Both the position numbers and the translations under genes were made by a program. The notes below the pieces were generated by a model, which did not search any database, had not been told where the DNA came from, and worked only from the letters and a program-made list of their open reading frames with translations. Below are positions 1 to 13,500 of a stretch of DNA of 64,000 bases, piece by piece. Source of the DNA: Euwallacea fornicatus (Eukaryota; Arthropoda; Insecta; Coleoptera; Curculionidae); the NCBI RefSeq assembly GCF_040115645.1, contig NW_027096031.1, positions 372,001 to 436,000 on the forward strand. Direction: 5' to 3'. How positions within the stretch are numbered: the stretch's first letter is position 1; every line of letters starts with the position of its first letter.

Positions 1-2
1 CA

Positions 3-15
3 CACAACTTTTGTG
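3..15. other. Monomer dyad 1: cacaa-ctt-ttgtg (example)
   Basis: A 5-bp inverted repeat with a 3-bp spacer at monomer positions 3-15, shown here in monomer 1. It is present in every cacaactttt monomer. In the cacatatttt class the arms shorten to caca/tgtg. It could be a protein site or simply chance in an AT-rich unit. Confidence 0.55.
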
Positions 16-29
16 ACTTTTCAAACTTT

Positions 30-45
30 GAAGCTCGATAGCTTC
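30..45. other. Monomer dyad 2: gaagct-cgat-agcttc (example)
   Basis: A perfect inverted repeat with 6-bp arms and a 4-base centre at monomer positions 30-45, shown here in monomer 1. It exists only in the class with g at 41 and c at 45 (about 80 of 363 monomers). The plain class has a and t there and no such stem. A third class (gataacttcgg, about 19 monomers, all right of 33968) has only the position-45 change. Confidence 0.75.
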
Positions 46-267
46 GGCAAATGAAGACCAAATTTGTTAAACAAAGTGTCAAATTAATCAGCTCGACAAG
101 ATCTTTAAAATGACACAACACACCATGATTACATCTTGTTGAACTTCCAAGAAAAATAGTACTTTATGTGCTCAAACACACAACTTTTGTGACTTTTCCA
201 ATTTTGAAGCTCGATAACTTTGGCAAATGTGGACCAAATTTGTTAACCAAAGTGTCAAATTAATCAG

Positions 268-276
268 CTCGACGAG
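268..276. other. Monomer dyad 3: ctcg-a-cgag (example)
   Basis: A 4-bp inverted repeat around a single a at monomer positions 92-100, shown in monomer 2. It is broken in cctcaacgag and ctcgacaag monomers. It contains two CpG sites and lies beside the most variable part of the unit. In monomers with agatcttt it overlaps an AGATCT hexamer (275-280 here), which would give a restriction ladder of the array. Confidence 0.55.
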
Positions 277-2464
277 ATCTTTAAAATGACACAACACATC
301 ATCATTGCATCTTGTTGAACTTCCAAGAAAAATAGTACATTATGTTTTCAAACACACATATTTTGTGACTTTTCAAACTCTGAACCTCGATAACTTTGGC
401 AAATGAAGACCAAATTTGTTAAACAAAGTGTCAAATTAATCAGCTCGACGAGATTTTTAAAATGACACAACACATCATGATTGCATCTTGTTGAATTTCC
501 AAGAAAAATAGTACATTATGTTTTCAAACACACAACTTTTGTGACTTTTCAAACTTTGAAGCTCGATAGCTTCGGCAAATGAAGACCAAATTTGTTAAAC
601 AAAGTGTCAAATTAATCAGCTCGACGAGATTTTTAAAATGACACAACACATCATGATTGCATCTTGTTGAACTTCCAAGAAAAATAGTACATTATGTGCT
701 CAAACACACAACTTTTGTGACTTTTCAAACTTTGAAGCTCGATAACTTTGGCAAATGTGGACCAAATTTGTTAAACAAAGTGTCAAATTAATCAGCTCGA
801 CGAGATCTTTAAAATGACACAACACATGATGATTGCATCTTGTTGAATTTCCAAGAAAAATAGTATATTATGTTTTCAAACACACATATTTTGTGACTTT
901 TCAAACTCTGAAGCTCGATAACTTTGGCAAATGTGGACCAAATTTGTTAACCAAAGTGTCAAATTAATCACCTCAACGAGGTTTTTAAAATGACACAACA
1001 CATCATGATTGCATCTTGTTGAACTTCCAAGAAAAATAGTACTTTATGTGCTCAAACACACATATTTTGTGACTTTTCAAACTTTGAAGTTCGATAACTT
1101 TGGCAAATGTGGACCAAATTTGTTAAACAAAGTGTCAAATTAATCAGCTCGACGAGATCTTTAAAATGACACAACACATCATCATTGCATCTTGTTGAAC
1201 TTCCAAGAAAAATAGTACATTATGTTTTCAAACACACATATTTTGTGACTTTTCAAACTCTGAAGCTCGATAACTTTGGCAAATGTGGACCAAATTTGTT
1301 AACCAAAGTGTCAAATTAATCACCTCAACGAGGTTTTGAAGATGTCACAACACATCATGATTACATCTTGTTTAACTTCCAAGAAAAATAGTACTTTATG
1401 TGCTCAAACACACATATTTTGTGACTTTTCAAACTCTGAAGCTCGATAACTTTGGCAAATGTGGACCAAATTTGTTAACCAAAGTGTCAAAGTAATCACC
1501 TCAACGAGATTTTGAAGATGTCACAACACATCATGATTGCATCTTGTTGAATTTCCAAGAAAAATAGTACTTTATGTGCTCAAACACACATATTTTGTGA
1601 CTTTTCAAACTTTGAAGCTCGATAACTTTGGCAAATGTGGACCAAATTTGTTAACCAAAGTGTCAAATTAATCACCTCAACGAGATTTTGAAGATGTCAT
1701 AACACATCATCATTGCATCTTGTTGAACTTCCAAGAAAAATAGTACATTATGTGCTCAAACACACAACTTTTGTGACTTTTCAAACTTTGAAGCTCGATA
1801 ACTTTGGCAAATGTGGACCAAATTTCTTAAACAAAGTGTCAAATTAATCACCTCAACGAGATTTTGAAGATGTCACAACACATCATGATTACATCTTGTT
1901 GAACTTCCAAGAAAAATAGTACATTATGTGCTCAAACACACAACTTTTGTGACTTTTCAAACTTTGAAGCTCGATAACTTTGGCAAATGTGGACCAAATT
2001 TGTTAACCAAAGTGTCAAATTAATCACCTCAACGAGATTTTGAAGATGTCATAACACATCATCATTGCATCTTGTTGAACTTCCAAGAAAAATAGTACTT
2101 TATGTGCTCAAACACACAACTTTTGTGACTTTTCAAACTTTGAAGCTCGATAACTTTGGCAAATGTGGACCAAATTTCTTAAACAAAGTGTCAAATTAAT
2201 CACCTCAACGAGATTTTGAAGATGTCACAACACATCATGATTACATCTTGTTGAACTTCCAAGAAAAATAGTACATTATGTGCTCAAACACACAACTTTT
2301 GTGACTTTTCAAACTTTGAAGCTCGATAACTTTGGCAAATGTGGACCAAATTTGTTAAACAAAGTGTCAAATTAATCACCTCAATGAGATTTTGAAGATG
2401 TCACAACACATCATGATTACATCTTGTTGAACTTCCAAGAAAAATAGTACATTATGTTTTCAAA

Positions 2465-4224
2465 CACACAACTTTTGTGACTTTTCAAACTTTGAAGCTC
2501 GATAGCTTCGGCAAATGAAGACCAAATTTGTTAAACAAAGTGTCAAATTAATCAGCTCGACAAGATCTTTAAAATGACACAACACACCATGATTACATCT
2601 TGTTGAACTTCCAAGAAAAATAGTACTTTATGTGCTCAAACACACAACTTTTGTGACTTTTCCAATTTTGAAGCTCGATAACTTTGGCAAATGTGGACCA
2701 AATTTGTTAACCAAAGTGTCAAATTAATCAGCTCGACGAGATCTTTAAAATGACACAACACATCATCATTGCATCTTGTTGAACTTCCAAGAAAAATAGT
2801 ACATTATGTTTTCAAACACACATATTTTGTGACTTTTCAAACTCTGAACCTCGATAACTTTGGCAAATGAAGACCAAATTTGTTAAACAAAGTGTCAAAT
2901 TAATCAGCTCGACGAGATTTTTTAAATGACACAACACATCATGATTGCATCTTGTTGAACTTCCAAGAAAAATAGTACATTATGTTCTCAAACACACAAC
3001 TTTTGTGACTTTTCAAACTTTGAAGCTCGATAACTTTGGCAAATGAAGACCAAATTTGTTAAACAAAGTGTCAAATTAATCAGCTCGACGAGATTTTTAA
3101 AATGACACAACACATCATGATTGCATCTTGTTGAATTTCCAAGAAAAATAGTACATTATGTTTTCAAACACACAACTTTTGTGACTTTTCAAACTTTGAA
3201 GCTCGATAGCTTCGGCAAATGAAGACCAAATTTGTTAAACAAAGTGTCAAATTAATCAGCTCGACGAGATTTTTAAAATGACACAACACATCATGATTGC
3301 ATCTTGTTGAACTTCCAAGAAAAATAGTACATTATGTGCTCAAACACACAACTTTTGTGACTTTTCAAACTTTGAAGCTCGATAACTTTGGCAAATGTGG
3401 ACCAAATTTGTTAAACAAAGTGTCAAATTAATCAGCTCGACGAGATCTTTAAAATGACACAACACATGATGATTGCATCTTGTTGAATTTCCAAGAAAAA
3501 TAGTACATTATGTTTTCAAACACACAACTTTTGTGACTTTTCAAACTTTGAAGCTCGATAACTTTGGCAAATGTGGACCAAATTTGTTAACCAAAGTGTC
3601 AAATTAATCAGCTCGACGAGATCTTTAAAATGACACAACACATCATCATTGCATCTTGTTGAACTTCCAAGAAAAATAGTACATTATGTTTTCAAACACA
3701 CAACTTTTGTGACTTTTCAAACTTTGAAGCTCGATAGCTTCGGCAAATGAAGACCAAATTTGTTAAACAAAGTGTCAAATTAATCAGCTCGACGAGATTT
3801 TTAAAATGACACAACACATCATGATTGCATCTTGTTGAATTTCCAAGAAAAATAGTACATTATGTTTTCAAACACACAACTTTTGTGACTTTTCAAACTT
3901 TGATGCTCGATAGCTTCGGCAAATGAAGACCAAATTTGTTAAACAAAGTGTCAAATTAATCAGCTCGACGAGATTTTTAAAATGACACTATACATCATGA
4001 TTGCATCTTGTTGAATTTCCAAGAAAAATAGTACTTTATGTGCTCAAACACACAACTTTTGTGACTTTTCAAACTTTGAAGCTCGATAGCTTCGGCAAAT
4101 GAAGACCAAATTTGTTAAACAAAGTGTCAAATTAATCAGCTCGACGAGATTTTGAAGATGTCACAACACATCATGATTGCATCTTGTTGAATTTCCAAGA
4201 AAAATAGTACTTTATGTGCTCAAA
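2465..4224. repeat. 10-monomer block, reference copy
   Basis: Monomers 15-24. Ordered marks: gacaagatcttt with acaccatg (2465), tccaatttt (2641), gattttttaaatg with gttctcaaa (2817), gataactttgg with aatgaagacc (2993), dyad class (3169), acatgatgatt (3345), plain (3521), dyad (3697), gatgctcgatag with acactatacatc (3873), dyad with gaagatg (4049). The last eight recur in order at 19185-20592, 93 monomers away; the first five recur at 7569-8448, 29 monomers away. Confidence 0.85.
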
Positions 4225-5632
4225 CACACATATTTTGTGACTTTTCAAACTTTGAAGCTCGATAACTTTGGCAAATGTGGACCAAATTTGTTAACCAAAG
4301 TGTCAAATTAATCAGCTCGACGAGATCTTTAAAATGACACAACACATCATCATTGCATCTTGTTGAACTTCCAAGAAAAATAGTACATTATGTTTTCAAA
4401 CACACAACTTTTGTGACTTTTCAAACTTTGAAGCTCGATAGCTTCGGCAAATGAAGACCAAATTTGTTAAACAAAGTGTCAAATTAATCAGCTCGACGAG
4501 ATTTTTAAAATGACACAACACATCATGATTGCATCTTGTTGAATTTCCAAGAAAAATAGTACATTATGTTTTCAAACACACAACTTTTGTGACTTTTCAA
4601 ACTTTGAAGTTCGATAACTTTGGCAAATGTGGACCAAATTTGTTAAACAAAGTGTCAAATTAATCAGCTCGACGAGATCTTTAAAATGACACAACACATC
4701 ATCATTGCATCTTGTTGAACTTCCAAGAAAAATAGTACATTATGTTTTCAAACACACATATTTTGTGACTTTTCAAACTCTGAAGCTCGATAACTTTGGC
4801 AAATGTGGACCAAATTTGTTAACCAAAGTGTCAAATTAATCACCTCAACGAGGTTTTGAAGATGTCACAACACATCATGATTACATCTTGTTTAACTTCC
4901 AAGAAAAATAGTACTTTATGTGCTCAAACACACATATTTTGTGACTTTTCAAACTCTGAAGCTCGATAACTTTGGCAAATGTGGACCAAATTTGTTAACC
5001 AAAGTGTCAAAGTAATCACCTCAACGAGATTTTGAAGATGTCACAACACATCATGATTGCATCTTGTTGAACTTCCAAGAAAAATAGTACATTATGTTTT
5101 CAAACACACAACTTTTGTGACTTTTCAAACTTTGAAGTTCGATAACTTTGGCAAATGTGGACCAAATTTGTTAACCAAAGTGTCAAATTAATCAGCTCGA
5201 CGAGATCTTTAAAATGACACAACACATCATCATTGCATCTTGTTGAACTTCCAAGAAAAATAGTACATTATGTTTTCAAACACACAACTTTTGTGACTTT
5301 TCAAACTTTGAAGCTCGATAGCTTCGGCAAATGAAGACCAAATTTGTTAAACAAAGTGTCAAATTAATCAGCTCGACGAGATTTTTAAAATGACACTATA
5401 CATCATGATTGCATCTTGTTGAATTTCCAAGAAAAATAGTACTTTATGTGCTCAAACACACAACTTTTGTGACTTTTCAAACTTTGAAGCTCGATAGCTT
5501 CGGCAAATGAAGACCAAATTTGTTAAACAAAGTGTCAAATTAATCAGCTCGACGAGATTTTGAAGATGTCACAACACATCATGATTGCATCTTGTTGAAT
5601 TTCCAAGAAAAATAGTACTTTATGTGCTCAAA
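4225..5632. repeat. Mosaic stretch, monomers 25-32
   Basis: Eight standard 176-bp monomers. Monomers 27-29 (gttcgataac; gaggttttgaag with tttaacttcc; aaagtaatcacc) form a trio that recurs at 1057, 10561, 12673 and 17777. Monomers 29-30 recur at 8449-8800 inside a block that otherwise matches 2465-4224, showing patchwise exchange. Monomer 31 (5281) carries acactatacatc without the gatgctcg mark seen in its relatives, so the two marks are separable. Confidence 0.7.
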
Positions 5633-6864
5633 CACACATATTTTGTGACTTTTCAAACTTTGAAGCTCGATAACTTTGGCAAATGTGGACCAAATTTGTT
5701 AACCAAAGTGTCAAAGTAATCACCTCAACGAGATTTTGAAGATGTCACATCACATCATGATTACATCTTGTTTAACTTCCAAGAAAAATAGTACTTTATG
5801 TGCTCAAACACACATATTTTGTGACTTTTCAAACTCTGAAGCTCGATAACTTTGGCAAATGTGGACCAAATTTGTTAACCAAAGTGTCAAAGTAATCACC
5901 TCAACGAGATTTTGAAGATGTCACAACACATCATGATTGCATCTTGTTGAATTTCCAAGAAAAATAGTACTTTATGTGCTCAAACACACATATTTTGTGA
6001 CTTTTCCAATTTTGAAGCTCGATAACTTTGGCAAATGTGGACCAAATTTGTTAAACAAAGTGTCAAATTAATCAGCTCGACGAGATCTTTAAAATGACAC
6101 AACACATGATGATTGCATCTTGTTGAATTTCCAAGAAAAATAGTACATTATGTTTTCAAACACACAACTTTTGTGACTTTTCAAACTTTGAAGCTCGATA
6201 ACTTTGGCAAATGTGGACCAAATTTGTTAACCAAAGTGTCAAATTAATCAGCTCGACGAGATCTTTAAAATGACACAACACATCATCATTGCATCTTGTT
6301 GAACTTCCAAGAAAAATAGTACATTATGTTTTCAAACACACAACTTTTGTGACTTTTCAAACTTTGAAGCTCGATAGCTTCGGCAAATGAAGACCAAATT
6401 TGTTAAACAAAGTGTCAAATTAATCAGCTCGACGAGATTTTTAAAATGACACAACACATCATCATTGCATCTTGTTGAACTTCCAAGAAAAATAGTACAT
6501 TATGTTTTCAAACACACATATTTTGTGACTTTTCAAACTCTGAAGCTCGATAACTTTGGCAAATGTGGACCAAATTTGTTACACAAAGTGTCAAAGTAAT
6601 CACCTCAACGAGATTTTGAAGATGTCACAACACATCATGATTAAATCTTGTTGAAATTCCAAGAAAAATAGTACTTTATGTGCTCAAACACACAACTTTT
6701 GTGACTTTTCAAACTTTGAAGCTCGATAACTTTGGCAAATGTGGACCAAATTTCTTAAACAAAGTGTCAAATTAATCAGCTCAACGAGATTTTGAAGATG
6801 TCACAACACATCATGATTGCATCTTGTTGAATTTCCAAGAAAAATAGTACTTTATGTGCTCAAA
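5633..6864. repeat. 7-monomer block, first copy
   Basis: Monomers 33-39 in the order: catcacatcatg with tttaacttcc, aaagtaatcacc, tccaattttg with acatgatgatt, plain, dyad, gttacacaaag with gattaaatcttg, ttcttaaac with cagctcaacgag. The same series occurs at 9329-10560 (21 monomers on) and 15313-16544 (55 monomers on). It is the most often copied string in the left domain. Confidence 0.85.
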
Positions 6865-7568
6865 CACACATATTTTGTGACTTTTCAAACTTTGAAGCTC
6901 GATAACTTTGGCAAATGTGGACCAAATTTGTTAACCAAAGTGTCAAATTAATCACCTCAACGAGATTTTGAAGATGTCATAACACATCATCATTGCATCT
7001 TGTTGAACTTCCAAGAAAAATAGTACATTATGTGCTCAAACACACAACTTTTGTGACTTTTCAAACTTTGAAGCTCGATAACTTTGACAAATGTGGACCA
7101 AATTTGTTAAACAAAGTGTCAAATTAATCACCTCAACGAGATTTTGAAGATGTCACAACACATCATGATTACATCTTGTTGAACTTCCAAGAAAAATAGT
7201 ACTTTATGTGCTCAAACACACAACTTTTGTGACTTTTCAAACTTTGAAGCTCGATAACTTTGGCAAATGTGGACCAAATTTCTTAAACAAAGTGTCAAAT
7301 TAATCACCTCAACGAGATTTTGAAGATGTCACAACACATCATGATTACATCTTGTTGAACTTCCAAGAAAAATAGTACATTATGTGCTCAAACACACAAC
7401 TTTTGTGACTTTTCAAACTTTGAAGCTCGATAACTTTGGCAAATGTGGACCAAATTTGTTAAACAAAGTGTCAAATTAATCACCTCAATGAGATTTTGAA
7501 GATGTCACAACACATCATGATTACATCTTGTTGAACTTCCAAGAAAAATAGTACATTATGTTTTCAAA
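6865..7568. repeat. 4-monomer block, copy 1
   Basis: Monomers 40-43: gtcataacac; ctttgacaaatg; ttcttaaac; cctcaatgag. The identical order occurs at 18305-19008, exactly 65 monomers (11,440 bp) away, and in both places the gacaagatcttt dyad monomer follows. Confidence 0.85.
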
Positions 7569-8800
7569 CACACAACTTTTGTGACTTTTCAAACTTTGAA
7601 GCTCGATAGCTTCGGCAAATGAAGACCAAATTTGTTAAACAAAGTGTCAAATTAATCAGCTCGACAAGATCTTTAAAATGACACAACACACCATGATTAC
7701 ATCTTGTTGAACTTCCAAGAAAAATAGTACTTTATGTGCTCAAACACACAACTTTTGTGACTTTTCCAATTTTGAAGCTCGATAACTTTGGCAAATGTGG
7801 ACCAAATTTGTTAACCAAAGTGTCAAATTAATCAGCTCGACGAGATCTTTAAAATGACACAACACATCATCATTGCATCTTGTTGAACTTCCAAGAAAAA
7901 TAGTACATTATGTTTTCAAACACACATATTTTGTGACTTTTCAAACTCTGAAGCTCGATAACTTTGGCAAATGAAGACCAAATTTGTTAAACAAAGTGTC
8001 AAATTAATCAGCTCGACGAGATTTTTTAAATGACACAACACATCATGATTGCATCTTGTTGAACTTCCAAGAAAAATAGTACATTATGTTCTCAAACACA
8101 CAACTTTTGTGACTTTTCAAACTTTGAAGCTCGATAACTTTGGCAAATGAAGACCAAATTTGTTAAACAAAGTGTCAAATTAATCAGCTCGACGAGATTT
8201 TTAAAATGACACAACACATCATGATTGCATCTTGTTGAATTTCCAAGAAAAATAGTACATTATGTTTTCAAACACACAACTTTTGTGACTTTTCAAACTT
8301 TGAAGCTCGATAGCTTCGGCAAATGAAGACCAAATTTGTTAAACAAAGTGTCAAATTAATCAGCTCGACGAGATTTTTAAAATGACACAACACATCATGA
8401 TTGCATCTTGTTGAACTTCCAAGAAAAATAGTACATTATGTGCTCAAACACACATATTTTGTGACTTTTCAAACTCTGAAGCTCGATAACTTTGGCAAAT
8501 GTGGACCAAATTTGTTAACCAAAGTGTCAAAGTAATCACCTCAACGAGATTTTGAAGATGTCACAACACATCATGATTGCATCTTGTTGAACTTCCAAGA
8601 AAAATAGTACATTATGTTTTCAAACACACAACTTTTGTGACTTTTCAAACTTTGAAGTTCGATAACTTTGGCAAATGTGGACCAAATTTGTTAACCAAAG
8701 TGTCAAATTAATCAGCTCGACGAGATCTTTAAAATGACACAACACATCATCATTGCATCTTGTTGAACTTCCAAGAAAAATAGTACATTATGTTTTCAAA
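7569..8800. repeat. Second copy of the 2465 block, patched
   Basis: Monomers 44-48 repeat 15-19 mark for mark at +5,104 bp (29 monomers). Monomers 49-50 do not match 20-21 but match 29-30 (4929-5280), after which the 2465-type order resumes at 8801. A two-monomer patch inside an otherwise aligned block suggests gene-conversion-like exchange or a double crossover. Confidence 0.8.
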
Positions 8801-10560
8801 CACACAACTTTTGTGACTTTTCAAACTTTGAAGCTCGATAGCTTCGGCAAATGAAGACCAAATTTGTTAAACAAAGTGTCAAATTAATCAGCTCGACGAG
8901 ATTTTTAAAATGACACAACACATCATGATTGCATCTTGTTGAATTTCCAAGAAAAATAGTACATTATGTTTTCAAACACACAACTTTTGTGACTTTTCAA
9001 ACTTTGATGCTCGATAGCTTCGGCAAATGAAGACCAAATTTGTTAAACAAAGTGTCAAATTAATCAGCTCGACGAGATTTTTAAAATGACACTATACATC
9101 ATGATTGCATCTTGTTGAATTTCCAAGAAAAATAGTATTTTATGTGCTCAAACACACAACTTTTGTGACTTTTCAAACTTTGAAGCTCGATAGCTTCGGC
9201 AAATGAAGACCAAATTTGTTAAACAAAGTGTCAAATTAATCAGCTCGACGAGATTTTGAAGATGTCACAACACATCATGATTGCATCTTGTTGAATTTCC
9301 AAGAAAAATAGTACTTTATGTGCTCAAACACACATATTTTGTGACTTTTCAAACTTTGAAGCACGATAACTTTGGCAAATGTGGACCAAATTTGTTAACC
9401 AAAGTGTCAAAGTAATCACCTCAACGAGATTTTGAAGATGTCACATCACATCATGATTACATCTTGTTTAACTTCCAAGAAAAATAGTACTTTATGTGCT
9501 CAAACACACATATTTTGTGACTTTTCAAACTCTGAAGCTCGATAACTTTGACAAATGTGGACCAAATTTGTTAACCAAAGTGTCAAAGTAATCACCTCAA
9601 CGAGATTTTGAAGATGTCACAACACATCATGATTGCATCTTGTTGAATTTCCAAGAAAAATAGTACTTTATGTGCTCAAACACACATATTTTGTGACTTT
9701 TCCAATTTTGAAGCTCGATAACTTTGGCAAATGTGGACCAAATTTGTTAAACAAAGTGTCAAATTAATCAGCTCGACGAGATCTTTAAAATGACACAACA
9801 CATGATGATTGCATCTTGTTGAATTTCCAAGAAAAATAGTACATTATGTTTTCAAACACACAACTTTTGTGACTTTTCAAACTTTGAAGCTCGATAACTT
9901 TGGCAAATGTGGACCAAATTTGTTAACCAAAGTGTCAAATTAATCAGCTCGACGAGATCTTTAAAATGACACAACACATCATCATTGCATCTTGTTGAAC
10001 TTCCAAGAAAAATAGTACATTATGTTTTCAAACACACAACTTTTGTGACTTTTCAAACTTTGAAGCTCGATAGCTTCGGCAAATGAAGACCAAATTTGTT
10101 AAACAAAGTGTCAAATTAATCAGCTCGACGAGATTTTTAAAATGACACAACACATCATCATTGCATCTTGTTGAACTTCCAAGAAAAATAGTACATTATG
10201 TTTTCAAACACACATATTTTGTGACTTTTCAAACTCTGAAGCTCGATAACTTTGGCAAATGTGGACCAAATTTGTTACACAAAGTGTCAAAGTAATCACC
10301 TCAACGAGATTTTGAAGATGTCACAACACATCATGATTAAATCTTGTTGAAATTCCAAGAAAAATAGTACTTTATGTGCTCAAACACACAACTTTTGTGA
10401 CTTTTCAAACTTTGAAGCTCGATAACTTTGGCAAATGTGGACCAAATTTCTTAAACAAAGTGTCAAATTAATCAGCTCAACGAGATTTTGAAGATGTCAC
10501 AACACATCATGATTGCATCTTGTTGAATTTCCAAGAAAAATAGTACTTTATGTGCTCAAA
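8801..10560. repeat. 10-monomer block, copy 1
   Basis: Monomers 51-60: dyad, gatgctcgatag with acactatac, dyad with gaagatg, then the seven-monomer series of 5633-6864. The same ten recur at 14785-16544, 34 monomers (5,984 bp) away. Private changes in this copy include gcacgata at about 9361, gtattttatg at about 9136 and ctttgacaaatg at about 9549. Confidence 0.85.
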
Positions 10561-13500
10561 CACACATATTTTGTGACTTTTCAAACTTTGAAGTTCGATA
10601 ACTTTGGCAAATGTGGACCAAATTTGTTAAACAAAGTGTCAAATTAATCAGCTCGACGAGATCTTTAAAATGACACAACACATCATCATTGCATCTTGTT
10701 GAACTTCCAAGAAAAATAGTACATTATGTTTTCAAACACACATATTTTGTGACTTTTCAAACTCTGAAGCTCGATAACTTTGGCAAATGTGGACCAAATT
10801 TGTTAACCAAAGTGTCAAATTAATCACCTCAACGAGGTTTTGAAGATGTCACAACACATCATGATTACATCTTGTTTAACTTCCAAGAAAAATAGTACTT
10901 TATGTGCTCAAACACACATATTTTGTGACTTTTCAAACTCTGAAGCTCGATAACTTTGACAAATGTGGACCAAATTTGTTAACCAAAGTGTCAAAGTAAT
11001 CACCTCAACGAGATTTTGAAGATGTCACAACACATCATGATTGCATCTTGTTGAACTTCCAAGAAAAATAGTACTTTATGTGCTCAAACACACAACTTTT
11101 GTGACTTTTCAAACTTTGAAGCTCGATAACTTTGGCAAATGTGGACCAAATTTCTTAAACAAAGTGTCAAATTAATCACCTCAACGAGATTTTGAAGATG
11201 TCACAACACATCATGATTACATCTTGTTGAACTTCCAAGAAAAATAGTACATTATGTTTTCAAACACACAACTTTTGTGACTTTTCAAACTTTGAAGCTC
11301 GATAACTTTGGCAAATGTGGACCAAATTTGTTAACCAAAGTGTCAAATTAATCAGCTCGACGAGATCTTTAAAATGACACAACACATCATCATTGCATCT
11401 TGTTGAACTTCCAAGAAAAATAGTACATTATGTTTTCAAACACACATATTTTGTGACTTTTCAAACTCTGAAGCTCGATAACTTTGGCAAATGAAGACCA
11501 AATTTGTTAAACAAAGTGTCAAATTAATCAGCTCGACGAGATTTTTTAAATGACACAACACATCATGATTGCATCTTGTTGAACTTCCAAGAAAAATAGT
11601 ACATTATGTTCTCAAACACACAACTTTTGTGACTTTTCAAACTTTGAAGCTCGATAACTTTGGCAAATGAAGACCAAATTTGTTAAACAAAGTGTCAAAT
11701 TAATCAGCTCGACGAGATTTTTAAAATGACACAACACATCATGATTGCATCTTGTTGAATTTCCAAGAAAAATAGTACATTATGTTTTCAAACACACAAC
11801 TTTTGTGACTTTTCAAACTTTGAAGCTCGATAGCTTCGGCAAATGAAGACCAAATTTGTTAAACAAAGTGTCAAATTAATCAGCTCGACGAGATTTTTAA
11901 AATGACACAACACATCATGATTGCATCTTGTTGAATTTCCAAGAAAAATAGTACATTATGTTTTCAAACACACAACTTTTGTGACTTTTCAAACTTTGAA
12001 GCTCGATAACTTTGGCAAATGTGGACCAAATTTGTTAACCAAAGTGTCAAATTAATCAGCTCGACGAGATCTTTAAAATGACACAACACATCATCATTGC
12101 ATCTTGTTGAATTTCCAAGAAAAATAGTACTTTATGTGCTCAAACACACAACTTTTGTGACTTTTCAAACTTTGAAGCTCGATAGCTTCGGCAAATGAAG
12201 ACCAAATTTGTTAAACAAAGTGTCAAATTAATCAGCTCGACGAGATTTTGAAGATGTCACAACACATCATGATTGCATCTTGTTGAATTTCCAAGAAAAA
12301 TAGTACTTTATGTGCTCAAACACACATATTTTGTGACTTTTCAAACTTTGAAGCTCGATAACTTTGGCAAATGTGGACCAAATTTGTTAACCAAAGTGTC
12401 AAATTAATCAGCTCGACGAGATCTTTAAAATGACACAACACATCATCATTGCATCTTGTTGAACTTCCAAGAAAAATAGTACATTATGTTTTCAAACACA
12501 CAACTTTTGTGACTTTTCAAACTTTGAAGCTCGATAGCTTCGGCAAATGAAGACCAAATTTGTTAAACAAAGTGTCAAATTAATCAGCTCGACGAGATTT
12601 TTAAAATGACACAACACATCATGATTGCATCTTGTTGAATTTCCAAGAAAAATAGTACATTATGTTTTCAAACACACAACTTTTGTGACTTTTCAAACTT
12701 TGAAGTTCGATAACTTTGGCAAATGTGGACCAAATTTGTTAAACAAAGTGTCAAATTAATCAGCTCGACGAGATCTTTAAAATGACACAACACATCATCA
12801 TTGCATCTTGTTGAACTTCCAAGAAAAATAGTACATTATGTTTTCAAACACACATATTTTGTGACTTTTCAAACTCTGAAGCTCGATAACTTTGGCAAAT
12901 GTGGACCAAATTTGTTAACCAAAGTGTCAAATTAATCACCTCAACGAGGTTTTGAAGATGTCACAACACATCATGATTACATCTTGTTTAACTTCCAAGA
13001 AAAATAGTACTTTATGTGCTCAAACACACATATTTTGTGACTTTTCAAACTCTGAAGCTCGATAACTTTGGCAAATGTGGACCAAATTTGTTAACCAAAG
13101 TGTCAAAGTAATCACCTCAACGAGATTTTGAAGATGTCACAACACATCATGATTGCATCTTGTTGAATTTCCAAGAAAAATAGTACTTTATGTGCTCAAA
13201 CACACATATTTTGTGACTTTTCAAACTTTGAAGCTCGATAACTTTGGCAAATGTGGACCAAATTTGTTAACCAAAGTGTCAAATTAATCACCTCAACGAG
13301 ATTTTGAAGATGTCACAACACATCATCATTGCATCTTGTTGAACTTCCAAGAAAAATAGTACATTATGTGCTCAAACACACAACTTTTGTGACTTTTCAA
13401 ACTTTGAAGCTCGATAACTTTGGCAAATGTGGACCAAATTTGTTAAACAAAGTGTCAAATTAATCACCTCAACGAGATTTTAAAGATGTCACAACACATC

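Larger units (their letters stand above)
1..2464. repeat. 14-monomer block at left edge
   Basis: Monomers 1-14. The first three (dyad class with gacaagatcttt and acaccatg; tccaatttt class; tctgaacctcg class) are repeated in order at 2465, 2641 and 2817, exactly 14 monomers on, so this looks like one step of an expansion. Monomers 10-14 are the cacctcaacgag/gaagatg type that also precedes the same marker at 6865-7568 and 18305-19008. One monomer (881-1056) carries cacctcaacgag joined to gtttttaaaatg, a mixed variable block. Confidence 0.75.

Noticed and set aside
37..56. CENP-B-box-like sequence in the dyad class (ttcg at 44-47 followed by an a at 52)
   Set aside because: The box needs a CGGG element downstream; the dyad class has aaga there. 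The match is too weak to call.
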